Assembly: GCA_963920525.1 (NCBI GenBank)
Contig: OY986437.1
Span: forward strand, 56,616,830-56,680,829
Direction: 5' to 3'
DNA length: 64,000 nucleotides
Origin: Dichetophora obliterata
Lineage: Eukaryota; Arthropoda; Insecta; Diptera; Sciomyzidae
The translations under genes and the position numbers were made by a program. Below, piece by piece: positions 24,420-34,606 of this stretch (the stretch's first letter is position 1; each line of letters opens with the position of its first letter). A model generated the notes under the pieces. That model did not search any database and was not told the DNA's origin. It saw nothing but the letters and a program-made list of their open reading frames with translations.

Positions 24420-26436
24420 CAGTGTCAGACAAAACTAAAGCACGAAACTTTCATGAAATAAAATTTTAAAATAAGCTTTGAACTAATTGTTTTCTATTGA
24501 ACTTTAACAAAAATACATTTAAGGTAATAAACCAAACAAAAATTAACATAATATTTCACTTAAAACAAAAATATTAAAACATATATAGGATTATTACTGA
24601 AACTTCTGCGACAAAACTAAAGCACATTACATGGAAACACATGAAAAACCTAGTTTCTGCTAATATTTGGTGGTGTATGCATTGTTTTTTAACACAGCTT
24701 GACATCTGCGAGGCATCGACTTTATTAAGGTATTTTAAACATCTTTTGAAATACTTTTCCATGCCAATTCCGCTTAAGTGAAGAGAGAGTCCTTTCCCTT
24801 GCAGTTTTCTCGTTCAATTTTCCTATCTACAATTTCCCATAGATTATCTACGGGATTGAGATCAGGCGATTGAGTTGGACAATCCAACACATCGATTGTT
24901 TTACAGCAAACCATTCCTTAACACATTTGGCAGTGTAATTGGGATCGTTATCATGCTGAAAGATCCACTTCAACGGCATTTTTTCTTCTGCATGAGTTAA
25001 TATAACATTTTGGAGAATAGCCATATATATGAAACGATCCATTATGCCGTTGATTTTATGAATTGGGCCGATCTAATGACCGGAAAAACATCCCCAGACC
25101 ATGACGTTGCCTCCGCCATGTTTCACAGAGCCTGTAGAGTAACGTGGACTTAGGCGCTGCCCTTTTGGTCTGCATACTAGCTTCAATCCGTCAGAACCTT
25201 TTATGTTAATTTTGGCTAATCTGAAAATAGTATGGTTCACCATTTCGCAACCGTCCAGTTTACATGGGCTCTTGCAAATTCAATTCGTGCTCTACGATTT
25301 TTTTAGAAATAAATTGCTTTTTCACGCTCCTGTATGCTTGCAAGCCGCCGTCCACAGTTTGTCGTTGGATGGATCTAAGTGAATATTTATATGCAATTCA
25401 CTTTGAATAGATCTCGCTGGTATGAATGAATCTTTTTTATTGTCCGAATAATTGCCTGGTCCTCACGTTTGGTTGTCTTTCGTGGTCTACCACCTTCATG
25501 TGATGCAACAAAGGAACAAGTCGAACGAAAACGACTTATATTTCGGGATATTACACTATGGTATAACACAAAATTTTTTTGCAATGCTTGTCACTGATTT
25601 GCCTTTTTTTGAATTCGCTTAAAATCTTCTCTCTGAATGTAGCAGAATACTTATTTCTTGCCATTTAATTAATTTTTTGTTTAATACACAGTCTTATCCA
25701 GATATGTGATCACCAACGACTGAATCAATAGTAAAATTTTTCAAGAGATATTATTTAGCTACACAAATAACTGCTTTTTATTCAAACGGCACTGTTGTTA
25801 CTTTTTGTTAGAAATACACTCAAACAGTGAGTGACTGAGAACATGTGCTTTTGTTTTGTTGCCCCAAATTTTCGTGTATTATAACATTCGTGTAAAAAAA
25901 TTGTATTTGCAATAAATAATTGCTTTTCGTCGTTTTTTATGAACCAATCGGATATTTTTAATTTTTAATTAATTCATGCAATAACAATAGAGTTCAGCTA
26001 CTACAGCTTTTTCGCACTTTCTCCGCATTAGATCATCTTAAGAACCAGCCCAAATAACATTAAAACATCTCAATAAGGCCATTCAGAGTTCGAATACGCT
26101 GGTCTGCCGTTTGTTCGATTTGCTATTTGTACGCCAATTTACGAAAGCGCATTTTGCTATGCTGTTGTTTTTCATACAAATGCAAATACGCAGGCACGCG
26201 TAAATAAAAGCAGCCCTTGGACGTGTTTTTTGTACCTCGTATTTTTATGCTCTGTCTACAGCCGCATAATCACATACATCACAGGGTCGCACAATCTTTT
26301 TATACGACTGTCACATACGACAGTCACATTTACATATGTAATAAAATAAAAAATCATGGAAATACTAAAATATTTTAACTCTTAAGGAATAAAATGCTAA
26401 CTACATGGGTTCGTGCTTTAGTTATGTCCGACACTG
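24420..26436 (-). mobile_element. Tc1-like element with TA target duplication
   Basis: CAGTGTCAGACAAAACTAAA at 24420 is mirrored by TTTAGTTATGTCCGACACTG ending at 26436, and TA lies on both sides. It encodes a transposase relic on the minus strand (24660-25664). At 2.0 kb it is longer than a usual 1.6-kb Tc1. The gene starts about 770 bases from the right end, so extra sequence has probably inserted between 25680 and 26430. The ACGACTGTCACATACGACAG region near 26304 is one possible site. Confidence 0.9.
24660..25664 (-). pseudogene. Tc1-like transposase, frameshifted
   Basis: The minus strand opens with MARNKYSATFREKILSEFKK at 25664, the Tc1-type N-terminal helix-turn-helix region. It continues with a GGRPRKTTKREDQAIIRTIKK block near 25490 (the linker before the catalytic core). 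The catalytic block PLKWIFQHDNDPNYTAK near 24980-24940 holds the second catalytic Asp, followed by a decayed WP-QS-DLNP region near 24890-24850. It ends with RRCQAVLKN-like sequence and HTTKY then a stop at 24660. The expected length of about 335 codons is preserved, but at least three frame changes interrupt it, for example near 25580 and 24870. It would have cut and pasted the surrounding element. Confidence 0.88.
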
Positions 26437-26617
26437 TATATGAAGGCCGTTCTGAGCCCGTGACGAATCCGAAAAGTGGAAAAAGCGATTCGTATTTTTG
26501 AGAGGAGTTTCATACGAAAAAGGATCAGTTGCGGATGCGAAACGCAATCCGTTTCGGATAAAAAATACGAAGAAGTTAGTCCGTCTCGAATTCGAAACGG
26601 ATCCGTATGGCCCACTG

Positions 26618-27387
26618 GATACTCAGATTGTGGCTATGTGTTGAGGTGACTCTGATTTTAATGTGCCAGTTCATAGTTTGCATTAATTTTATTTTTACAT
26701 AAATTTATTAACATTTATTATACATTTATTTTTTACGATTTGTTATTGTTCAAGCTTATTTTTTAAAAATTGCTTGTTTGCATAGATAAATTTTAAAATA
26801 AAATTGTTTGAAATTATGTCAGAAACAAAGCTCCAGTTTTTGAGATGAAAAAAACTTGGGTCGAGGTTTTGAACCTACGATATTCCTTCACAAAAATACC
26901 CGTGAAGTTTATTTAGGCCAATTTAATTTAAGCAAAAAATAATAGATTAATAATTGTTGGACAAATATGGTTAAGTCATAAAAGATGTATTAAATCATAG
27001 AAAGAGAAGCTGAGATCTGAAATTATAGCTTTGTAAGTAAGTTACAGCTTCCTGTTCTCCCAAAAGCATCGGTAGTACTTATTATAAAGCCTCGATAATA
27101 TTTCTTTAAAGTTTTGATTCAAGGCCGTTCGTTTGAGAGAAGTCTGGAAATTGTCCCAAATTTTTATATTGTCAAAAAAAAACAACATTATTTTCCGAGG
27201 TTTTTGCAAAATGTTTTAGATCACTATCGGTTAACGTGACAGCCAAAAAATTTTGGAAATCGTCATAAAATAGATAAGTACTCAAACCAATTTCATAAAT
27301 ATTTTTAAACTTTGCAGTAACTGACAAATTTAGTGTTTATTCTTAGGAAAGTTTGTCAATAGATGGCGCCAAGTACACCAGTACATA
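26618..27387. other. AT-rich gene-free stretch
   Basis: No gene seen. A sequence TGGGTCGAGGTTTTGAACC near 26858 looks faintly like a tRNA-derived B box, but I cannot fold a tRNA around it. Confidence 0.4.
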
Positions 27388-29012
27388 CAGTGTTGCGCAA
27401 AACAATAGCAACAAAATCTGTGCGCTGCTACAAAATCGTGTATCTTTTCAAATATTGAGGACACACAAAAATGATTAAAGGAACCAAAGCATATATTCAT
27501 ACATCATATTAAAAAGAAATCCTTTTCAAATTTGGCTTTGTTTTTTTTTACTATATTTAAAATTAATGTGACTACATTCAGTTTGTCTGAGAGCAAAATA
27601 AAAGCAACATAATTAATATTTCGTGTAAGATCCATTATTTTTGGTAAACGGCGACTCTATTTAATTAGATATGTTGGTATTAGGTATTTGTTCCCAATTA
27701 AGTTACAGGGCTTCATACAGTGCAGTCTTATTGGAAAACCTTTAACCAGAAACTTTTACCTTTGAAATCCCAAAAAGATTTTCGATTGGATTCAAATCAT
27801 TATAATTGTGCCGGCCAATCAAGGACTTGAATCCCACTGCCTCTAATGTAATCTTTGATGAGCTTTGAAGTGTGCTTCAGGTCGTTGTCGGGCTGGAAAG
27901 TTTTTAAACTCTCGGGCTCTTGCTTTTTAAAATATCTTTATGTACAAATTGATCCATAATTCCATCGATTTTTTTAAGTGGTTCAACTTTATCATAAGAA
28001 AAACAAGTCCAGACCTTAATACCACCGCCTCCGTGATTAAAACTTATTTTGCAGATTCGAGCTTTAAGTCGTGTACCTGGACGTCGTCGTATCGTGCACA
28101 TCCATCCCAGCTGAATTAATCAATTTGAACTTTGATTCATCGCTAAAAAACGGTTGTTCATTTTTGAACGGTCGAATTAAGGTAATTTTTTTAAGACTGA
28201 GTCTAAAAAGCAATAAGTTGCATCTCGTTGTCACAATTTCAGATGGAATTGTTTTAATTATAACACCTGGTTTTTTTATGCTTAGCTGTAAGCAAAGGCT
28301 TCTTTGTCGGTCTGTATTGTTCTTCTCAAATTATTCTCAACGGCTCGTCTTCGAACAGTGGCAGTGGTGAATATCTAAATTAAGTGTCCGAACAAACATT
28401 TTGGATGTGGCAAATGGATTTCGTTTAAACACGCCACAAATGTTCCTGTCATCCCGCAGCAATGTCTTCCGCGGCCGCCCTCTTTAATGTACCGTTGTTA
28501 CGTCTTTTGTGATGTTTTACTTCTTTATTAATCTGCAAACTATTTAGCGATTAATTTCAGACTGTTTTGCGTTAGATATTTGCGAATTTTCCTTTTTATA
28601 TCCGAAAATAATTTATAATCTTAGAGCTCCACAGTATTTATAACGTGCCATTATAAATAGAACAGTCAATCTCACAACTAGCGCAAAACAAAACTAAACT
28701 TAAATGTTTATGACTCACAAACAACACATGTTTTAACATAATGGAACTTTTACCAATAATTCTTGGAACTTCTGTTCTCTTTTTACTTTTTGCAAGTTTT
28801 GTTGCTTTTGTTTTGCTCTCAGACAAATTAAATGCAGTCTTATTAATATTAAAATTAAAAAAAAAAGCAAAACCAATTTTTAATATGATTTGTTTTATAT
28901 ATGATGTGTGATTATATGCCTATAATCATTTTTGTATGTCCCCAATATTGAAATAGATACACGATTTTGTAAGAGTGAACTGATTTTGTTGCTATTATTT
29001 TGCGCAACACTG
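27388..29012 (-). mobile_element. Second Tc1-like element, different family
   Basis: CAGTGTTGCGCAAAACAATA at 27388 is mirrored by TATTATTTTGCGCAACACTG ending at 29012, with TA on both sides. At 1625 bp it has the standard Tc1 length. The ends share only the CAGTGT start with the element at 24420. Its gene is a minus-strand relic. Confidence 0.93.
27613..28826 (-). pseudogene. Tc1-like transposase relic
   Basis: Minus-strand blocks run from the N-terminus. They are SESKTKATKLAKSKK with IIGKSSIM near 28820-28740 (helix-turn-helix), NPFATSKMFVRTLNLD near 28420-28380, and FSDESKFKLINSAGMD near 28145-28095 (first catalytic Asp). Then come the RRRPGTR and HGGGGIKVWTCFS blocks near 28085-27995, IDGIMDQFVHKDIL near 27960, FQPDNDLKHTSKLIKD near 27900-27860 (second Asp) and VLDWPAQ near 27820. 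Next is NDLNPIENLFG near 27800, and the end is NNGSYTKY with a stop at 27613. Many frameshifts and stops are present. All catalytic landmarks can still be located, so the copy decayed mainly by small changes. Confidence 0.88.
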
Positions 29013-29560
29013 TATGTTTGCTTGTGCACACAAGTTGGTGAAAAAAATGTGTAAGAAATCAACTTCGATGCTTTTTCGGCTGCGAGGTGGATAGCGAAGA
29101 AAGTAAATACGATTAATATGATTCGGTATGAAAACCTATTTTAAATACAAAATTGAGCATTAATAATATAGCTAAATAGTCAATAGTAAAAAATAAATTT
29201 TACATATGTAATAAATTTTGATTGGCAAGATATATTTTGGTATTATTTTTCCCATAAATTATTTTAAGACTTCACTATTATGTAAAAAATATATTAAAAT
29301 ATTGTAAACAGAATAAATTTCGCCATAAAAATCAAAGGTCCAAAAACTGACAAAAGGAGTTTAACAATTTTTGCTCAAAACTGAAATAATTTTGCAAATG
29401 AATGTTATGTAATATGAAAGGTGTCCGAAATTCTATTTTAACTTGATTTTATTTTTACGTCAAAAGCATCTTTTGATTAGTTTCTTGAGTGAATAGTTAA
29501 CATTTTGTTACTTTTTTGAAAAAGGTACAAACTTGTTAGGAATTATCTTCAACTGGACCA
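29013..29560. other. AT-rich gene-free stretch
   Basis: Nothing recognisable between the second Tc1 and a DINE-like fragment. Confidence 0.45.
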
Positions 29561-29980
29561 AAGTGAATGTTGTATTATTTTGATGACATCACTTTTAAAA
29601 GGCGTGGTTTTTATTCATATATTTTACATTTTAAACGCAGAGTCTTTTTTATTTGTTAAAGCTTCTGTGCAAAATGTCAAGTTTAAACATTATTATATTT
29701 TTTATACAGATTTTACTGTTATGATGACGTCACTTTCTATAGGAGGTGGGAGAAATTTTCAGGTTTTTTTTAATAATTTGCTGTCATCGAGTACAAAGCA
29801 AAGATTCAAGCCTATAATTGCAAAATTTGAAGACATTGTACTCAATTTTGTGGAATTTAAGGAGATTTTACAGTTCTCATAAAGTCACTTTGTATGGGAG
29901 GTGGACGTAGTTTTCATTCGATTTGACTCATTTTCGAACTTGATATGTATTTTTGAATGAAAAGCTTATTTATTTTGTTA
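29561..29980 (-). mobile_element. DINE-1-like repeat fragment
   Basis: Modules such as TTGTATGGGAGGTGGACGTAGTTTTCATTCGATTTGACTCATTTTCGAACTTG (29892-29943), GTGGAATTTAAGGAGATTTTAC (29851-29872) and TGTGCAAAATGTCAAG (29667-29682) match the repeated modules at 15299-15540 and, reversed, 58330-59060. Two diverged module copies can be made out. The open frame across it is a by-product of this repeat. Confidence 0.65.
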
Positions 29981-30770
29981 TATCATATCATTAGGATGAA
30001 AATTAATTTAAAAAAGTTTTCAGGTACGATAATTATTTTGAATCTATCTATTTTGATTTCTCTTTATAACCAGAAGGCGCTTTAAAACAAATTTTTTACA
30101 AAACCGCCAAAAACCTCAAAAACCCTTCATATAATTAGCATTTAACATTTGTTTAAAAAGATTTTAAGGTACGATGAATGTTTCGGCACTGTCTATGTTG
30201 ATATCTCCTTAACACCAGAGGGCGTTTTTGTACAAATCTTTTACAAAACCAACTTAACCGCTCATATAATTAGAATGAATATTTGCTTAAAGAAGGTTTC
30301 AGAAACGATGAGTTTTATATCGCTATCTTCTTTGAACTATAATTGAACCTTAAGGGCGCTGTAGCACAAATTTTTTACAAAACCATCAAAATTCCTCAAC
30401 TGCTCATACGATAACCATGAAAATTTGAATAATGAGTTTTGGTAGTACGATGATTGTTTTGGCTTTATATATTTTGATCTATTTTTATGATGAAAGGAAT
30501 TTTAAATCCAAATAGTACTATTTTTTAATACCCACTTTAGTTTTATATATTTTAATCTAAAAAAGTGTTAGTTTTAGACTATTTTTGGACTACTAATTCA
30601 CATTTAAATTTTGTATGAAGAAATTGTCAAAAACAGGTTTTTAAAAAAATACAAATAAACTGAAAAATTTAAAAAAAAAATTCTAAACTTAAAAAAAAAT
30701 TGTTTTCTCCGAGCCGAGTTTTTCATTACTTGCATTCGTAATGAAGAGAGGATAAGACTTCGGACCGGCA
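29981..30770. other. Gene-free stretch with diffuse degenerate repeats
   Basis: Phrases such as TTTTACAAAACC-CCAAAA, ACGATGATTGTTTTGGC and AGGGCG(T/C)T recur at about 130-base spacing between 30030 and 30470, so this may be a decayed tandem repeat of 3-4 units. No coding sequence seen. Confidence 0.45.
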
Positions 30771-31128
30771 CACAGTAAAAAATATGAGCATAAATTTTGT
30801 ACTATTGTGTACACATATAAATCCAAATCAAAAATGTTTTAAAAGTTATACCATCAAATCTTATAAATTTTTGCAGACCATTTTTCTCGTCAGACCAATC
30901 CAAACAACTATATTTTTAAATATCCCGATTTCGGTAAATTTTTTACTTTCGAACCAGAATGTATTTTGATTTACACACGATATCCATATAACATTTTTAA
31001 TTATATTTGTTCTATTATTTTTAGAATATTGAGTGGTATAAAATTTATAAATTATTTGGAATAAAAAAAGTTTATACCACACAAATGTTATAAAATAGAT
31101 AAAATTTACCCTAAAATTTTTTACTGTG
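30771..31128. mobile_element. Probable small MITE (358 bp)
   Basis: CACAGTAAAAAATATGAG at 30771 is mirrored by AAAATTTTTTACTGTG ending at 31128. A TATAAATTT/GGTATAA pattern is repeated in opposite orientations inside. The flanks GACTTCGGACCGGCA and CAGACGAGAGGACGTGGGTTCAAATC could be the two halves of a tRNA-like SINE that it interrupts. No clear TSD. Confidence 0.55.
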
Positions 31129-33149
31129 CAGACGAGAGGACGTGGGTTCAAATCAGGAGATAGTCAGTGTCAAATTTTATTTTAAGTTAATTTTTATATT
31201 ATTCTTCTTTATTTTTACTAACGTGCGATCTCAAAATTTTAAACTTATTGCGGATTAAAATGTAATCATTTTGGATTAGATAAATTGAAACTTTTCCTTG
31301 GATAAAAAAGTTTTTTTTTGGTGTTGTACTACATGTCAGCCAAAAAAGTTTAAAATTTGGTCCAAGATTGTTAACCGTGTAAATATAGTTTATATATAGT
31401 TTTATACATTTTTTTTAGCAAGCTACCATATCTTATTTTAAGAGTGTGCAAATTGTCAATGACATGCTATCCGGGAAAGCCGGGTATATAAGCTTCTTTT
31501 GTGCACAAATTAAAATTCTTATATTGTAAATTCTTCTTTTTCCGTGCAATTCTTGAATAGATCTGGGCCAGTCCCCCTACAGAAGATCCTACGGTCTACC
31601 TTGCTTCAGTTGATAAAAATTTTGAAAAATTGTTTTCTGACGACGCAAAATGTTCTGTTTTTGAAATAGAACGACTTAAAAGTATAGCTAAATAGATAAG
31701 TACACATTACATAATTCAACAAGTGGGTCCATATAACTATAATTTTACCCATAGTTCGATGTCATGGTCATCGTGCAAAGTTGCACGTGTTAAAGTTGAA
31801 CATAAGTTCAAACATTTGGAGGAACAAACTTTAAATTTAACTTCCATGTCATCATAGCATATCGTCAAGCAATATATTTCTTCAAAGCAAAAACATACAC
31901 TCTAGGAACCAATTCAATTTAATGCCTTTCTAAAAACACTAAAACGTAGCCTAAAGCTGCAATAAATCGTATTAGAAACTAAATGTTATTTCATTCAATT
32001 TCATTTGCAAAAACAATTTATTAAGAAATATGATGATAGCTCAGACAAGTTCAATATTTTAATTCATTTAAATTCAAAATCGAAGGCATTGTTTGAATTG
32101 TTGTTGTGGTTGTTGCTATTGTCGTTGGTGTTGTTATGAGTATTTTGTTCTTTTGAGTTATATAATTCCAATTCAAGTGCAGCAAAGTTTTGTTTGTCTT
32201 TGATGAGTGAGATCCAAATAAAACCAATTTAATTGAATTCCAACAAAATTATTCGTAAAAGGAAAATATTTTATGGTCGACTTATTTTCATCAATTCATT
32301 GATTTGTTGCATCCTTATTCTAGCCTTCATTGCAAAGAGCTGTTTAAGCTTCTCATTGCTAAGATAAATCTTGAAAGCTTTATATATTTTATGAAATAAA
32401 CCCATAAATCGATACGTTAAACGTATAAGTTGATAACTCAAGATATCAAGTTTTTTATAACAGAGGAACTTCTGGTATTGTGGTATAGGTATTTTTATTC
32501 TGCGATTAGTGAAAAAAATATAAGTCTGTTCTTAGTCAAATATTATGAGTTTTGATGCTTGAAGTATTGGTCAAAATAGTATAGAATAAGAATCTTATGA
32601 TAACCTGTGGTTCACAACATAGGTGTAATGTTGTATACTGTCTAGGATTGAATTAAAGAAAAAAAATTTCATATTATATATTTATGTATATGGACTGTTT
32701 TAATAAATAAATTTATTAGAATTTAATATTTCAAGTTAGACAAAAGAAAACGTTTATAATTCAATTAATAAGAAAAAGGCAAGAGAAAACAGAATGACAA
32801 CAACAGTGTTGTTAAAAAAACTCATTAAATTTTTAAGTATCGCTGCAACGTAAAATAAAAAGTGTTACTTATGTATATGCTCAAGTTAAAAAGTATTAAC
32901 AAGAAAAAATGTTTAATTCCGCCATCACACATATAATCAGAATGCCACTTTACCCGTCAAGATATATATCACAAAAGCCAATTTGATTTGATCAGGTATA
33001 AAAACTCTTAAACTGAATAGTATTGAGAGCTAACAAAATATATCGCTAATTAATGAAACCTTAAAACTTACCATAAATGCAAAAAGAACACTTAAATAGA
33101 TAGCTCTTTGTTTTCTTAAAAATATTTCACTAACTTTGGAACAAAAGTC
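31129..33149. other. AT-rich gene-free stretch
   Basis: No gene or element end that I can support. A TTGTTGTTGTGGTTGTTGCTATTG tract lies near 32098-32125. Composition is uniform and AT-rich. Confidence 0.5.
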
Positions 33150-33430
33150 GATTTTATTTTTATTTTATTTATTTAGGGAACATGTTGATACAATAAGAAC
33201 TAGGTTCTTTTATGGTACGATTAAAGCATTGGATTGAAAGAATTATATTATACTACATTTATGGTCATAACAACATATATACACTTAAAGTTGCATTACA
33301 TTTTAAAAAATAAAGCTTATAATAACTATTAAATATCTTCGAAGCAAAATTAAATCTTATTTGAAATTAAATACTAAGAATTATTAATAAAAACAGAAGA
33401 ATAGATAAAATAAAGTAATAAAGAGTTAAA
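33150..33430 (-). mobile_element. 5'-truncated 3' end of a CR1/L2-like LINE, inverted
   Basis: Read on the minus strand, GCTTTAATCGTACCATAAAAG near 33232-33212 leads to GAACCTAGTTCTTATTGTATCAACATG and then a CCTAAATAAATAAAATAAAA tail near 33175-33150. The same order is seen at the 3' end of the plus-strand LINE (GTGCTTTAATCATAAGGTTCTAACCTTGTTGC then AAATAAATAAATAAAT at 36691-36746). The two ends are diverged, so this is a different, older insertion. Its truncated 5' end points toward the plus-strand element. Confidence 0.8.
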
Positions 33431-33769
33431 AAACTGTAACGGAGATTCGTTACAAAGTTGCACCGCGCTCCCTACGCCACTACTCTACTACACCACTGTT
33501 CACATTTAACTCAACCAACAGCCAAACACACACACACACAGAGACAGCCAGCACATTCAACGTAGCCAACAGCCAAGCCTAGGTAAACCACACGCAACAG
33601 CCAGACATGATATAATTCCCAGAAGGTTTCTAGCGACATATGAATAAGTAAGTCGCATTTTGACCTAATTTTCGTAAACCTAATTTTTTGTATAAGCTAA
33701 CTTGTAAATCAAGATTTTTGCAACGATTATTTAAAAACACTGCACACGTTTCCGCTCACAATATAAACA

Positions 33770-34606
33770 ATGGATTTTGCAAATAATCAAAACAGTTCCA
33801 AAGACAAAACATTTAATCTGATTCGTAGACTATGCAAGCAAAGAAGCGGTTTCAAGGTATGCCACATTAATGCACAAAGCTTAGCAAATAAAATGGATGA
33901 ATTATGGTATGTTTTTGAGGGCTCAGATGTAGATGTCATTTGTGTTTCTGAGACATGGTTCAATGTCGAAATGCCAAATGCGTTCTTTATGTTAAAAGGT
34001 TACAAAATTTTCCGAGCAGATAGACTGAATCATGCTGGAGGTGCGGCCATGTATATGAGCAATAATATCCCTTGTAGGCTTATATATACATCTCCTCTCG
34101 AAAGTGCAATCGAAGTTTTGTTCATATCGTTATCGAATGGTACCAGCAAAATGCTTATCGGTACTGTCTATCGTCCTAGTCGTACTGTAGATACTTCTCA
34201 TCTCATAAGCCTCATAGAAAATTTGTTGATATCCTATTCACACATTGTCATTGCAGGAGACTTCAACAGCAATTTAATAATGGAAAATCACTTAAGTAAT
34301 GATATGCGTGACATAGGCCTTCTATCAGTTAATAACTCCCAACCTACTCACTTCACTCACTCAATCAATACCCTTCTAGACCTGTTCTTTGGTAATGATC
34401 TAACTAAAATACTTCTCTATGACCAGCTATCAGTACCCAACTTTTCCAAGCACGATCTTCTCTTCTTAGCTTTTGATTTCCATATGGAAAACGAGCCGTA
34501 TTGTTTCACCTTTCGTGATTTTAAGAATATTGAATATTTGGCTTCTAGCAAAACGAAACGCTTTATACAACCGGTGGAAGCGATTCAATACTCCAGAATT
34601 GTATAG
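33770..34606 (+). pseudogene. AP endonuclease part of the LINE polyprotein, cut off by a frame change
   Basis: The 278-codon frame begins MDFANNQNSSKD. It holds the endonuclease landmarks VCHINAQSLANKMDE (about residues 30-44), DVICVSETWF (57-66, catalytic Glu), GGAAMYM (88-94), GTVYRPS (126-132), IVIAGDFNS (158-166, catalytic Asp and Asn) and SKHDLLFLAFDF (228-239, catalytic His). The domain therefore looks complete. It nicks genomic DNA to prime reverse transcription. After RDFKNIEYLAS the frame leaves the polyprotein and stops at IVQ-independent codon 278, because sequence that normally joins the two domains is missing and the RT continues in the next frame. The start Met was chosen as the first in frame after the 5' untranslated part. 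It is probably dead as a full polyprotein. Confidence 0.85.

Larger units (their letters stand above)
24081..26617. mobile_element. MITE split by a Tc1-like element
   Basis: The left arm (24081-24419) starts CAATGTGCATAAAAATGGATCCG and contains several GATTCG / CGAATCCG and TTTCGAA motifs. The right arm (26437-26617) carries the same motifs reversed and ends CGGATCCGTATGGCCCACTG. The arms are loosely complementary. Between them lies a complete TIR element with TA flanks (24420-26436). The simplest reading is one older MITE interrupted by a younger Tc1-type insertion. I found no clear TSD for the MITE itself. Confidence 0.65.

Noticed and set aside
26850..26880. B-box-like GGTTTTGAACC as a tRNA gene
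   Set aside because: No A box or cloverleaf could be drawn around it.
29580..29882. 100-codon plus-strand frame
   Set aside because: It is the reverse reading of DINE-like modules found at three other places in the window.
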